A DNA stretch of 64,000 nt from Siphonodentalium dalli (Eukaryota > Mollusca > Scaphopoda > Gadilida > Siphonodentaliidae). The translations under genes were made by a program, and so were the position numbers. Location: NCBI GenBank assembly GCA_032622095.1, contig CP136064.1, positions 176,220,247 to 176,284,246 of the forward strand. Direction: 5' to 3'. Below are positions 56,301 to 64,000 of the stretch, piece after piece. The notes under the pieces are model-generated. The model had not been told where the DNA came from and did no database searches. It was given only the letters and a program-made list of their open reading frames with translations. Numbering within the stretch: position 1 is the first letter of the stretch; each line of letters starts with the position of its first letter.

Positions 56301-59231
56301 AGTATGGTTTACGAACCTATTCTACAAATATTTTCTCAATATTGTAAACAAAAATATTTTTATTTACTTTTTAGTTGATTGGTTTTGTTCATGTTCATTA
56401 AAATATGAAGCATGTGGTCACAGTGGTGAAAAACTAGTTGATGGTAGAGGTTCTTTCTTGTTTTCACCTTATTTTCCTTAATTTTATAGTTTTATGGGAA
56501 GAAACACCTCAGTAATTTTTATAATTTGAGTAAAACTCATCATCTTGAAAAAATCTAGGATACCGAGTTCAGCTATTTTTTAATTTTCACTATTAAATGC
56601 ACCTAAATACGCACATGCTTGACTACCAAAAGATAACATATCGGGGTTCACGATATGATGGCTATTGGCATACAATCGCGACCACGGGAGGCACACATGG
56701 TTTCGATTGACTATAATATTTAATCTGAAGGGTAATAACTCTATAAAGAATGTACCTTTACGAAATAACGGTGATTTGTATGAGAAATTACAACACCACA
56801 ATAGATCAACTCTGATTAAATATAAGTCAAATTCTTCTATAGGGTGGGTGGGCTTGGGGAGGTTTGGGTTACGCTCTTTAAAACACTTCTTCAAATATTT
56901 CCGTTATTTCGTAAAAAACACTTCTTCAAAATATCTCCGTTATTTAGTTAATAAAAATAATTTCCTATTTCTATATTTCGCTGCATTTTTTATTCCGCTG
57001 TATTTTCCTATTTCGCTTTTTCGTTGTATTTCATATTTCGATAATTAGCTATATTTGACATATTATGGGATATTGGATTATATGATACCTTACATTCTGA
57101 TATTCAGTCGAACATCGCGTGCTACTAGCCATCCAATCGTGAACCCTGATTACATATTGTTTGCTATCAAATCCTTGGCGTATTGTATTGGCTGATTAAA
57201 TGTGATGAATATTTTTATTTAAATATTTTTTCTTCTCCTGCATCTCCTTTTTATGTTTACCCATACCATAGTATGGTAAACATAGTGTCGTTGCCCGGAT
57301 TGACCACTCGTCGTTGGTCCGTCTGTCTGTCCGTCTGTCTGTCCGTAGACACTTTACGAGTAATGCGATAACTCAAACATTTTTTATCCGATCGAAACCA
57401 AATTTTGTATATGGGTTTCTCAGCCCAAAATACAGATCGAATTTGGGTTTGATCCGAGATTTTGTTACAGAGTTATGGCCCTTTTTCAACTTATAATTCA
57501 CGCATTCTGCCATAACTCAAACATTTTTTGGATTGGAACCAAATTTGGTATGTGAGTTTCACAGCCCAAAATACAGATCGAGTTCAAATATGGGTTTGAT
57601 CCGATTAATTTTAAAGGAGTTATGACCCTTTTTCGAAAAAAATGAAAAATTGAATCGATTTTTTTTTAAATTTATTTTCAACTTTTATAATAATAATAAA
57701 AAAAATGTCATTGACATTGTCATTTGTTTTCATTTAGATATTGATGATTATGATAAAAAGATTTCCAATGTGTCCCTTTAATTTTTTTAAATAAGTTAAA
57801 AAAAATTGAAAAACTAACACCATTAATATAACTCTGCCAAGGGTACCCCGAATCACCACACCAAATTTGATTAAATCGGTCCAAAATCTTGTGTTATGTA
57901 CTGGTAAATCTGTTTGGAGCAACATTAAATCCAATTCACCAATTGCCTTTGGACTTATGCCAATGTGCAAATAATCTGATACATAAGGCTATGGCATCTA
58001 ATTTAAAATAAAGATTCAACAATAAACATCACATGCTAATAACAGTAGACATGGACATCTGTGCTGCTATATAATTGATATTAATGGGTCAGTGGTGAGG
58101 TTGCTTATCTGTATACTAGGACACATTATTATTGTAAACTTAAATTGGACTCTCTTAACCCAAGTATTCCATGTCCAGGTCACACCTACACATTTAACCC
58201 ATGGGCTTGCTGGCTGTGGCGGTTTAGCATTACAGATTCTGTACCAGTGCATTCTCTTATATAAATGCCAGTGACCCATAAATTCCAATAATTTGTGTTA
58301 TGTACATTTGTCTATAATAGTACATAACAGTATACTCTATAATTGAACACCAAAACTCTCATTTATCCGATCATATTAAATTTTTATCGCCAAGGGATGG
58401 GTTAACATCTGCCGATCGTGATCGGCCTCTCGTTTTCAAACCCAAATGCTGACGAACCTAAACTCGAACCTGATCTGTATTTTCATAATAGTAATCCATA
58501 TTTGAAAACAAAAAGATAACTATAACTATAACCAAAGCTATCACCCGGAAACCAAAATGATCACCATATTATAAGTCAACAAGGACCATAACACCTATAT
58601 TTTCATGTGAGTAATCCATATACCAAATTTGATAACAATATACTAAAACTAAAGTTGTGATCCTGGAAACCAAAATAGTCCACAATTTCTAAATCAACAA
58701 GGGCCATAACTCTGGGGAAAATGTGTGGACCAAATTCGAACCTGAACTGTATTTTCATGTAGGTAAACCACATACACAATTTGAAAACAAACAGTTAACT
58801 ATAACTAAAGTTATGATCTGGAAACCAAAATAATCGGCAAATTCTATTTCGACAAGGACCATAACTCTGGTAAAATGGGCAGACTGAACACAAATTCAAA
58901 CTAGACCTGTATTCTCATGTGGGTAATCCACATAAAAAATTTGAAAACAATTTGATATCTAAAACTAAAGTTAACATCCGGAAACCATATGGACGGACAC
59001 TGGATTTCTTTTGTTCCCCCCCCCCCCCCTAAAAAAAAACAAAAAATTGGCCATACTGTATCAAGTTGTCATTTTTCTATTTCCAGAGAAGCTAGTAGGG
59101 CAGATATTGGTCGCCTCTTTCCCAGCTATGAACTTGAATATGTGGAGGGAGCTGGTCATTGGGTGCACTCTGAGAAACCTAAAGAATTTAAGCGAATTGT
59201 GAAACGGTTTCTCAGTGAAAATTATTTATGA
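38233..59231 (+). CDS. ABHD11: ABHD11-type mitochondrial alpha/beta hydrolase, six exons, complete
   Basis: Serine hydrolase of the ABHD11 family, a mitochondrial matrix enzyme reported to have lipase activity and to protect the 2-oxoglutarate dehydrogenase complex. Exons: 38233-38330, 52356-52518, 52904-53077, 53747-53917, 55101-55282 and 59087-59231. All are GT-AG with matching phases and total 310 codons; human ABHD11 has 315. HGLFG (65-69) is the oxyanion-hole loop. GHSMGG (130-135) is the nucleophile elbow with Ser132. GAGHW supplies the catalytic His287. DARNHGNS and MSY are also family-typical. Exon 1 was found by matching its phase-2 end to exon 2. Its first 23 residues contain six K/R and no acid (MTTIKRCFF..., RRLVR), as in a mitochondrial presequence. 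The catalytic acid is not assigned here. Exons 2-6 are near certain; exon 1 slightly less so. Confidence 0.94.
38555..39835 (+). mobile_element. MULE-like DNA transposon with long TIRs and 9-bp target duplication
   Basis: A 1281-bp element in ABHD11 intron 1. The 9-mer GACGAAATC flanks it on both sides (38546-38554 and 39836-39844). The ends are inverted repeats of about 180-200 bp (to about 38735, and from about 39620) made of repeated units with core GTTTCGTACC: seven on the left and eight inverted on the right. A 9-bp duplication with long terminal inverted repeats is typical of Mutator-like elements. The transposase is absent; only a small two-exon zinc-finger frame lies inside, so it is non-autonomous. 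A MULE-like assignment is inference. Confidence 0.75.
39065..39557 (+). CDS. Two-exon zinc-finger mini-gene inside the MULE-like element
   Basis: Exon 1 is 39065-39146 and exon 2 is 39406-39557; the 259-base intron has donor GTTAGT and acceptor TTTCCAG. Joined, they encode 77 residues with stop TAA at 39555. The N-terminal half has C-x2-C-x12-C-x2-C-x4-H-x2-C spacing (CIDC...CEGC..WQHRTC), a PHD/RING-like zinc-binding pattern, with EVRPRQ and HRTC.TG; from memory, similar fingers occur near the N-terminus of MULE-type proteins. Two AATAAA signals follow at 39597 and 39604. The remaining 40 residues match nothing I recognise. It is probably the 5' part of a transposase gene left after internal deletion, yet it is intact as a short spliced gene. 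Confidence 0.6.
39845..40027. other. Spacer between MULE-like element and LINE
   Basis: No feature recognised except repeated GAAGTCGGCC and GAGGAACAACAAC motifs at about 39885-40050. Confidence 0.4.
40064..40462 (+). pseudogene. LINE ORF2 linker before the reverse transcriptase
   Basis: Encodes DVTQAWLLFKKNLLSVIND, then EEWMSSDI and KDRNLMLHKYRKSKE, with RNKAQHMIRDAK. This is the typical stretch between endonuclease and reverse transcriptase in CR1/Jockey-type elements. The frame stops at 40460-40462 and continues in another frame from 40464 (IKINEEVCFNAVTIAKEFNN), showing a single frameshift. Confidence 0.75.
40464..41572 (+). pseudogene. LINE reverse transcriptase domain (interrupted)
   Basis: Encodes the palm and fingers of a non-LTR reverse transcriptase: TGPDGIPARFLKDGA, the GNYRPVSVLNLASKIIERI block, LIDLQKAFDTVDH with the first catalytic aspartate, CGVPQGLILGPLFLLYVND, and LLYADDSALI with YADD at 41340-41351. 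LSLHLGKTESILFG follows. All three catalytic aspartates are present, so the domain itself looks undamaged. It is inactivated by the upstream frameshift, loss of the 5' end and the MITE inserted after VTY. CR1/Jockey-like; the exact clade is not assigned. Confidence 0.85.
41573..41785. mobile_element. Foldback MITE copy with perfect TA target duplication
   Basis: 213 bp and almost wholly palindromic (arms of about 105 bp), starting CAGTAATGCTC and ending GGGCATTACTG, with TA on both sides (41571-41572, 41786-41787). TA duplication with CAGT tips suggests a Tc1/mariner-type mover. It splits the LINE between Tyr and Leu codons. Confidence 0.88.
41786..41934 (+). pseudogene. LINE ORF2 fragment between MITE and HINE
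   Basis: Continues the reverse transcriptase frame after the MITE: Y-LGAILDHHLNGELMAAH, then LYRKASYLNQYCKR and LALI. The fragment ends at T41934, where the HINE begins. Losing one TA plus the MITE gives VTYLGAI in frame. Confidence 0.8.
41935..43968 (+). mobile_element. HINE (Helentron-type non-autonomous element), copy C, inside LINE ORF2
   Basis: Starts TAGCTCAACTTAC, with an immediate hairpin AGCTCAACTTAC...GTAAGTTTGAGCT, followed by a unique leader and about 11 tandem units of 154-165 bp. It ends with a subterminal inverted repeat TAAGTTGAGCT, a hairpin AGTGTCATTGACACT and the terminus TTCAT. Removing it restores the LINE frame (LALI-QCHFDY) and gives target T^T with no duplication. Asymmetric subterminal inverted repeats, a 3' hairpin, internal tandem repeats and T^T insertion are the features of Helentron-associated elements. 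No Rep/helicase is encoded. Confidence 0.82.
43969..44452 (+). pseudogene. LINE ORF2 C-terminal fragment
   Basis: Resumes after the HINE with QCHFDYSSSFWYTSL and RTKIRLQATQNRLVR, then WLPVCERVNFRKLTMVMKI and GIRLWNRLDKTV, ending at stop TGA 44450-44452. LIQ.HFDY..S.WY and LWNRL are standard C-terminal motifs of CR1/Jockey-type elements. The reading frame is open throughout. Confidence 0.85.
45040..48790 (+). repeat. ~160-bp tandem repeat array inside HINE copy D
   Basis: Units of 154-165 bp contain, in order, CGCGGGCTACAGGTCGTA, TCATGAAATTTGTCAT, GACATGTAGATGGGAACGAG, TTTTGGGGTCGTTCGGCC and CATGGCCGCCAGCAGCCATC. Unit joints alternate between ACTCTTTGCATGACTAAATC and TTTCAAAATTCAATCC, so the array has a partial two-unit higher-order period. 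Length and setting recall the ~160-bp repeats of bivalve HINE/pearl-type elements; identity with those was not tested. Confidence 0.85.
46441..48732 (+). repeat. Direct duplication of a 1146-bp block in the HINE array
   Basis: 46441-47586 and 47587-48732 are nearly identical; I noticed only isolated differences, for example GGCCGCTGG versus GGCCACTGG at 46938/48084. Divergence appears just outside both ends. Each block holds about seven monomers. Confidence 0.85.
49223..50703. other. ABHD11 intron 1, unassigned
   Basis: Apart from the hairpin at 49417-49493 I see no gene or repeat signature. Confidence 0.4.
49417..49493. repeat. 35-bp perfect inverted repeat
   Basis: Arms 49417-49451 and 49459-49493 (TAGATCATGCCATGAATCTC...), loop of seven bases. 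Confidence 0.9.
50704..50962 (+). repeat. 58-bp direct duplication flanking a MITE
   Basis: 50704-50761 and 50905-50962 share TTTACTTCAAG, TTCGAAATAAAAACC and CCTATAAACTAATATGACTA, 201 bp apart, with the MITE between. Confidence 0.85.
50762..50907. mobile_element. Foldback MITE copy with deleted inner left arm
   Basis: Starts CAGTAATGCCCTAAATAATC; after ATTATGG the left arm jumps directly to the right arm, and it ends GGGCATTACTT. About 70 bp are missing relative to full copies. It is flanked by a 58-bp direct duplication (50704-50761 and 50905-50962). Confidence 0.82.
51240..51835 (+). repeat. Three ~170-190 bp tandem units
   Basis: Units begin near 51240, 51415 and 51585 (TGTAGGAATAAAAG, GGACAAAATT, GGGGGATAACTCCAC, CATAATCGCAGGTGCACAGG). 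The end is CAAGCTGATTCCAGTATACC, then poly-C and GTTGCGGGGGGTATAATTA, forming a terminal stem. Confidence 0.8.
52161..52218. repeat. GGAAATGTTCA hairpin, copy
   Basis: GGAAATGTTGAGATAATAAA, then a loop and TGAACGTATTATCTAAACAT. It lies about 140 bp before ABHD11 exon 2. Confidence 0.6.
52204..52757 (+). repeat. ~100-bp direct repeat flanking ABHD11 exon 2
   Basis: 52206-52309 and 52660-52757 share AACATTTCCCTCCAAT, CTTGTATTATCT and AACATCCCT, with exon 2 lying between them. Confidence 0.7.
52356..52518 (+). CDS. ABHD11: ABHD11 exon 2 (HGLFG oxyanion loop)
   Basis: Acceptor TTTAAAG, donor GTATTG. Encodes SLNGSTAVKLSFDNY to GSSVSQ, including PLFIQHGLFGSKTNW, which matches the family's VVFLHGLFGSKTNF. 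Confidence 0.92.
52904..53077 (+). CDS. ABHD11: ABHD11 exon 3 (nucleophile elbow)
   Basis: Acceptor TTACAG, donor GTTTCT. Encodes IVVADARNHGNSDHSDEMSY, then VLVGHSMGGKSAM, so it contains the catalytic Ser132. It is 58 codons in phase 0. Confidence 0.95.
53747..53917 (+). CDS. ABHD11: ABHD11 exon 4
   Basis: Acceptor CCACAG, donor GTAGAC. Encodes PERVAGLVIVDVSPTKHS to GEQLKGIVQ (57 codons); VIVDVSP corresponds to the family's AVDISP strand and the rest to the cap region. Confidence 0.94.
54571..54890 (-). repeat. Dispersed ~330-bp repeat, copy 3
   Basis: Inverted copy starting AAAGATGCATTATTC, with GTCGAGGAACCCACCC and TGGATAACTCTAAAATC. In ABHD11 intron 4. Confidence 0.75.
55101..55282 (+). 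CDS. ABHD11: ABHD11 exon 5
   Basis: Acceptor TTTTTCAG, donor GTATGT. Encodes DNVTRSFILTNIIEDHGTVR through GPTLFIGGKNSDYI; RWRVN and GPTLF.GG are family landmarks. Confidence 0.94.
55362..55606. mobile_element. Foldback MITE, rearranged copy in ABHD11 intron 5
   Basis: A partial arm (55362-55404) is joined to a complete copy (55405-55606), so the GAGAGCTTTCCRATGAATGG segment occurs three times in alternating orientation. It ends GGGCATTAATG then TATA. Confidence 0.8.
55820..55888. repeat. 69-bp hairpin
   Basis: CATATTGTTTTTTTCAATTC and ACACAAGAACA arms pair almost perfectly with 55857-55888. Confidence 0.88.
56642..57149. mobile_element. hAT-like MITE, about 508 bp, ABHD11 intron 5
   Basis: Ends TCRGGGTTCACGAT with further ATGGCT similarity. 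Flanks TAACATAT and TTACATAT agree at seven of eight positions. The interior carries ACTTCTTCAAATATTTCCGT twice. Confidence 0.6.
57255..57660 (-). repeat. 'Ccataactctg' modular repeat with hairpin end, copy 2
   Basis: Starts with the TTTACCCATACCATAGTATG hairpin, then GTGTCGTTGCCCGGATTGAC and modules inverted relative to 28150-28710. Confidence 0.8.
58310..58440 (-). repeat. Repeat with GGCCGATCACGATCGGC, copy 2
   Basis: Inverted copy of 27530-27680, in ABHD11 intron 5. Confidence 0.75.
58440..59000 (+). repeat. Four ~140-bp tandem modules before ABHD11 exon 6
   Basis: Modules share AAGGACCATAAC or GGCCATAACTCTGG, CCTGTATTTTCAT, AATTTGAAAACAA and ATCCGGAAACC, ending CATATGGACGGACACTGG. A similar array is at 62815-63290. 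Its last unit ends about 85 bp before the exon, next to a poly-C run. Confidence 0.8.
59087..59231 (+). CDS. ABHD11: ABHD11 exon 6 (catalytic His, stop)
   Basis: Acceptor TTTCCAG, located 3.8 kb after exon 5. Encodes EASRADIGRLFPSYELEYVE, then GAGHWVHSEKP and the C-terminus RFLSENYL, with stop TGA at 59229-59231. GAGHW contains the expected catalytic histidine. Confidence 0.94.
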
Positions 59232-59560
59232 TGTTAACCTATGCTTAGTTGCATGTAAAATTGTAGTCAGGTACATAGTCTGAATTCTGCTCAGCTAATA
59301 AATTGTTTGTTGATTTTTATTTGTTGTCATAAATTGTTATGTACAAAGTAATTTCAGACTGTTTTTTTCTGGGCATTTCAGGGCATTTTGAATGATTTTT
59401 AATGCTATCAATTGATGGTTATTCGCAAAATGAACGAAAAACACAAACAGTCAACAGATATGAAATTCCGAAATGCTAAATAATTGTTAAGATCTAGCTT
59501 TTTAATCAGTTAATGTTTTTCTGTGGACAGAAACTCGTACAATAGTTATACCTGAAGGTA

Positions 59561-59773
59561 CAGTAATGCCCTAAATAATCGACTCCTTAACCAAAGCAGA
59601 ATTATGGGTAACTTTTCAGGATTTAGTCGGAAATATGGCTTGTTGCCATTCATCGGAAAGCTCTCAGTGAGAGCTTTCCGATGAATGGCAACAAGCCATA
59701 TTTGCGACTAAATCCTGAAAAGTTACCCATAATTCTATTGTGGTTAAGGAGTCGATTATTTAGGAAATTACTG
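59561..59773. mobile_element. Foldback MITE copy downstream of ABHD11
   Basis: Starts CAGTAATGCCC after TA (59559-59560), palindrome with centre near 59667, ends ATTACTG at 59773. Same length as the copy in the LINE; the right TA has mutated to TT. It lies 330 bp past the ABHD11 stop, possibly in its 3' UTR. Confidence 0.85.
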
Positions 59774-59799
59774 TTTGATATACCTCATGTCAATATCTT

Positions 59800-60539
59800 C
59801 AAACAGGGCTGATGGGTTCATTGTCGCAAGGCTCCGATAAAATTTGTTGTCAGCTTTTCAAACTGGTCACAAGCGTAGTCAGCTTTGCATCGGTGATCAC
59901 TTTTGTATGGTCAGCTTTTCATATTCTCCCTTAGGCCTTAAAAATTATCACCTGTGCTCTCAGGTAAATACAAATCGGATAAGGGAAGGGATGCTTTTTA
60001 TTTTTTTCCAAGAATTCCTGAGAATTCTAGAAATTAGTGGATATATGGGTAAATTTATGGTAAAAAATCCTACTATTTTCCAAACAATGTATAGAATATA
60101 TCTCCCAATGCCTTTTAACCATTGTTTCTTCAACAAACCTATTTTTGGTGATGAGGGAGGTGCCTGAAAACACAATATTTTGATGTATTTGCCACGGAGA
60201 CTAGTTTCTCATATTTCAAGTACACAAAAGAAACAACTATAGAGAGGATTGTACAATATAAGATTTGAATTGATATCGAGGTTGACTGTCCTTACTCAAA
60301 GTTTATTCCTCGAATCAACTGGTTCTGCCATATTGTCGCAAATGTAAACACACATATGGACATTTAAAATGGACTTTTTAGTGGCCATCCACTGTATGTT
60401 TACATGGATGAAATGAGATTTGAAAATCTGACTGCGAAAAATATCAACGCTAAAAAGCTAACTACACATGTTACTGGTCTGAAAAGCTGGCTATGACGGT
60501 GATCAGAGCTTTGTGACAAGACCCCATCAGCTCAAACAG
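59800..60539. mobile_element. Foldback element, about 740 bp
   Basis: Left end TTCAAACAGGGCTGATGGGT pairs with right end ACCCCATCAGCTCAAACAG. Inner parts GTCAGCTTTTC and GAAAAGCTGGC also pair. No target duplication identified. Confidence 0.6.
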
Positions 60540-61069
60540 ATACCATGCATTATGATAATGTAATTAGCTCAATGAACTGTGATGACAATAAATATCAGCA
60601 GTTTGTTGGCTGAGCTAGGAAACCAATAGATCAAGTTGCCTTTGTCTTTGTCTACAGATGGTTTATTGCCATTGTCTCAGTCACTAGGGCATATTACAAC
60701 AGTTTTATTGGTGGATGAAAGACAGTGCAGAGGATTGATTTCACAATGAAACCATGCAACTGCATTAAAAACCACGGAGCCCCAGTTAGGCATCTGACAA
60801 AGCTTTCCCAGACCTAGTCCAGGAAGCCTTCAATGTAAAGCAGCTAGTAATATCGAAAGGGATAGATACTCCTTTACGTTGAAGCATCCTGACAATTAAT
60901 ATTATATTTCTATAGCGAGGTTTATGCCCAGATCCAGTAGCAGGATTTTTCATCAATTTTAATCGACTTTATCATACAAAACCACACAGAATGCAATATT
61001 TATCTGAAAGAATGGAATTTTAGTCATAATGATGTATTATAATCTACCTTTTTATGTTAAACTAGAAGG
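60540..61069. other. No feature recognised
   Basis: AT-rich spacer downstream of ABHD11. Confidence 0.45.
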
Positions 61070-61745
61070 TGACCCGACTTCGTCTGGGCTTTGACCTTGA
61101 ATTGTCCATTTTGAAGGCCAAGGTCAGGTGGGGTCACGATTTGACCAGTCCAAAACACTGCCAGGACAAAAGTACCAGACAAACGTGCCCGTCGAAATCC
61201 ATCCGGTTTTACCCGATTTGACCTTGAATTGATAATTTTGAAGGTCAAGGTCAGGGTCACGATTGACCCATCCAAAACACTCAGTGGACAAAAGTAACCC
61301 TATGTATAAAATTTCGTCGAAATCCCATCAAAATTGGCGATTTGACCTTGAATTGACCCAATGTCAAGGTCACGTCGCACGGGCAAATAAATATGCTTAT
61401 GAGACTCCCCATACGAAAGTACCCCCACATACAAAGTTTCATTGAAATTCAGTGATATTCGGGCATTTGACCTTGAAATGACCTGATTTCAAGGTCACGT
61501 CGCACAGGCAAATTAATAGGTTTATGCCACTCCCCGGCCGAAGTTATCCCCACATACCAAGTTTCATCGAAATCCTGTGATATTCGGCGTTTGACCTTGA
61601 AATTACTCGATTTCAAGGTCAAGGTCACGTCGCACGGACAAATTAATAGGCCTATGTCACTCCCCGGCCGAAAATACCCCCACATACCAAGTTTCATCGA
61701 AATCGGCTTGGAGATTTTACTTGGTGTCGCAAAGAAAAAGGCAAC
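61070..61745 (+). repeat. ~115-bp tandem repeats rich in TCAAGGTCA
   Basis: Five or so units with GACCTTGAAATGACC or TTTCAAGGTCACGTCGCAC, AAATTAATAGG, CACTCCCCGGCCGAA, CCCCCACATACCAAGTTTC and ATCGAAAT. Units begin and end with inverted GACCTTGA/TCAAGGTC. Confidence 0.85.
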
Positions 61746-62264
61746 TTGGGGAATTTTTCTAGTCATTTTTTTTTCAGGCGAGGACTATTACCTGCCTGTA
61801 ACATACAATCAGTCATACTGGTATTTAACACACAAATTGCTTTAAACTAGTCCATTTAAATTGTCAATCATTATACCAGATCATATGTGATTTTACATTC
61901 TCAGGGAAAGTCAATGCTTTATGTAAAAGTGATTATGTTTAGTTTTGTTTACAAGTGATTAAAATAATTGTTGATGAATTTTGAGTCATGTGTTATTCCC
62001 TAATGTGAGTTCCCTTATAATGATATTCTAGGACGGTGTGGTACTTAACTACATAGGGTCATAAATGATCAATTAAGCATTAAGCTTCGTCGTGTTTATC
62101 CAGTGACTGCACATGTTGCTTTCCTGTTTGTTTACAAAAGCTGCTTCTGATTTTGCCAGCAGGAGGTAATCCACAAATTGGAAGTGCCATTCGCTAATGG
62201 CTTTGGTTGATCCATTAATATTTTGTTTTTCAAGGTAACCCCGTACAGGCACGCCGACAGCATG

Positions 62265-62510
62265 CTATCATTTGCGGGTACCCGTTTCAAGGTCATGTTG
62301 GGGGGACAAAAATATTCCCCTTCCCGAGTTGACCATACATAACAAATTTCACGTCGATGTCACCGCTGACGACCGAGATATCGCCCAAGGTCATTTGTGG
62401 GTACCCGTTTCAAGGTGAAGGTCAACTCAGGCGGACAAACTGACACGACGAAAATCTCCCCCGTCCCTTGAAAGCCCAAAGTAGGAAATTTCGTCTCGAT
62501 ATCCCCAGTT
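62265..62510 (+). repeat. Two ~125-bp tandem units with GGGTACCCGTTTCAAGG
   Basis: Units at about 62268 and 62398 share GCGGGTACCCGTTTCAAGGT, GGCGGACAA or GGGGGACAAA, and AAATTTCACGTCGATGTC or AAATTTCGTCTCGATATC. Confidence 0.7.
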
Positions 62511-62814
62511 TCCGAGACGGTCGATAGAGCCGTATTTATACTCGTGTATATAAATGCTCTTTAACAATGACACCGCAGATACGAATGCTCCTTAATCATT
62601 AACCCATCAATTCCTCAATTCCAACGGCGGTGGTAGGGTGAAGGAGTGCTCGGACGTTCTCAGAAGCGGTGCGATGGCACTTCTCGTGGCTTTTTACCCT
62701 TAGATAGCAAGTTTGCGCTCAAGCCGTTTTGGAGTCTATAAACGGATATACACACATATATACGGAAGTCTCAAAATATATAGTAGACAAGAATAATCAG
62801 TCAATTATAAGTCT

Positions 62815-63290
62815 CTGAAGTTATCAACCGGAAATGAAAATCAGGAAATTCTATGTCAATAAGGGTTATAACTCGGGTAAAAATGAATGGATAAAACCCA
62901 AATTCAACCTGTATTTTCATGCAAGTAATCTATATACCAAATTTGAAAACTTTCAGATAACTAAAACTAAAGTTATGACCCGGAAACCAAATCATCAGAA
63001 TATTCTAAGTTGACAACAGCCATAACTCTTGTAAAAAAGAGTGGACCATACCGAAATTCAAACTTGGCCTGTGTTTTGCGTAAGTAATCCATATACCAAA
63101 TTTGAAAACAATCCGATAACAAATAACTTAAGTTATCATCCAGAAACCAAAATAATCAGCAAATTATAAATCGACAAGGACCATAACTCCGTTAAAAATG
63201 GGCAAACCGAACCCAAATCAACAAATTCTGAAAGCAATCAGATAACTATAACTAAAGTTATCATCCGGAAACCATCTGGGATGACGTACA
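62815..63290 (+). repeat. Tandem modules related to 58440-59000
   Basis: Three to four units with AGTTATCA, CCGGAAA, CATAACTC and CCAAATTTGAAAAC, ending ATCATCCGGAAACCATCTGG. Confidence 0.75.
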
Positions 63291-63548
63291 GACACTGGTG
63301 ATTTCTATGGTTTCCTGAAAAAAAAATTTGGGGCATAACTAGGTCAGAGGAAATAATGCAGAATATACTATTGAGAAACATACGCAGTATAATTAGCTTG
63401 TAAGCAACATTTATTAGAATGTTTATTGGGCACCAAATTGTTCTATTGGTGATAAAATTTGTGCTATGGCGTTCCATAAAATATTGAGGCTGATAATTGT
63501 CATTCAAAATTTATTTCTCTCTTTTCATACAACAATATCAACAACTTA

Positions 63549-63612
63549 AAGGGATACTGTACACTAAATCTGGCCATTTATGGGACCATCTCCTTTTATA
63601 CTCAACAGCCCA
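63549..63612 (+). repeat. Half copy of the 15626-15978 MITE
   Basis: Contains GGGATACTGTACACTAAATC, CCATTTATGGGACCATCTCC and TACTCAACAG, matching the left arm of that MITE. Confidence 0.7.
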
Positions 63613-64000
63613 ACTTGACTAGATTTTAAGGAAATTCCATGTATAAGTCATTTATCATCAAGCACATTGGCATTCAACTCTATGGTGAACATGATGAGTT
63701 TCATAGAATTATGTGAGTTCCATACTGATTGAGACAACAGTTGAAATACACAATTCTTCATTAATATCTGGAAGCCCTGGCATCAGATAGCATTGATTTC
63801 AACAGTTATTATCCATGTTGGTTAATCTCCACCAAGTACATTCATTATATCCATTTTCCTGATTTTCTTTTTGGGAGCATCTGGAAATTTAAGAAACAAG
63901 CAGTTATTATATGCACATTACTGGGAACAACCGATTCTAGGTTCTAATTTTTTTTACATATCATCATATAAAGCTATATCTATATAAAGAGAGCCATGTG
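63613..64000. other. No feature recognised
   Basis: Window end; no coding motif, tandem repeat or palindrome noticed. Confidence 0.45.

Overview
This is animal nuclear DNA, AT-rich and full of transposons, holding two genes with introns. The best fit is a marine lophotrochozoan, most likely a bivalve mollusc. That rests on Rab35 and ABHD11 orthologs in many small GT-AG exons, on Helentron-type non-autonomous elements carrying ~160-bp tandem repeats (an architecture known from bivalves), and on dispersed 'ccataactctg...gacggacgg' repeats. The species call is inference. No rRNA, convincing tRNA gene, CRISPR array or prokaryotic gene was seen.

The genes stand head to head. RAB35 lies on the minus strand in six exons between 37999 and 15240 and is complete (204 codons). 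ABHD11 lies on the plus strand in six exons between 38233 and 59231 and is also complete (310 codons). Its first exon encodes a mitochondrial-presequence-like N-terminus and is separated from exon 2 by a 14-kb intron. The two start codons are 233 bp apart, so 38000-38232 should act as a shared bidirectional promoter; it holds an NRF1-like GCATGCGC and an E-box CACGTG. No transcript evidence is available.

Layout. 1-15 kb: downstream of RAB35, no gene recognised. It holds the end of one HINE (1-320), an inverted-repeat element (383-4602), a second HINE (6362-8013), several long palindromes and a 1.4-kb hAT-like element (12250-13674). 15.2-38 kb: RAB35, whose introns carry foldback MITEs, a TA-target MITE, a tRNA-derived SINE, a hAT-like element with a perfect 8-bp target duplication (29963-31040), a 1.7-kb element with a repeated 15-bp motif, and a SINE-like copy. 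38-52 kb: ABHD11 intron 1, with a MULE-like transposon containing a tiny intact spliced zinc-finger gene (38555-39835), then a LINE (about 40030-49222) split by a MITE and two HINEs. 52-59 kb: ABHD11 exons 2-6. 59-64 kb: repeats and unassigned DNA.

The nested insertions can be dated relative to each other, because removing the MITE (with one TA) and the first HINE restores the LINE reading frame exactly. This shows directly that the MITE targets TA and the HINE inserts between two Ts. The most interesting items are the HINE family with its very recent 1146-bp internal duplication, the MULE mini-gene, and the compact bidirectional promoter set among long transposon-filled introns.
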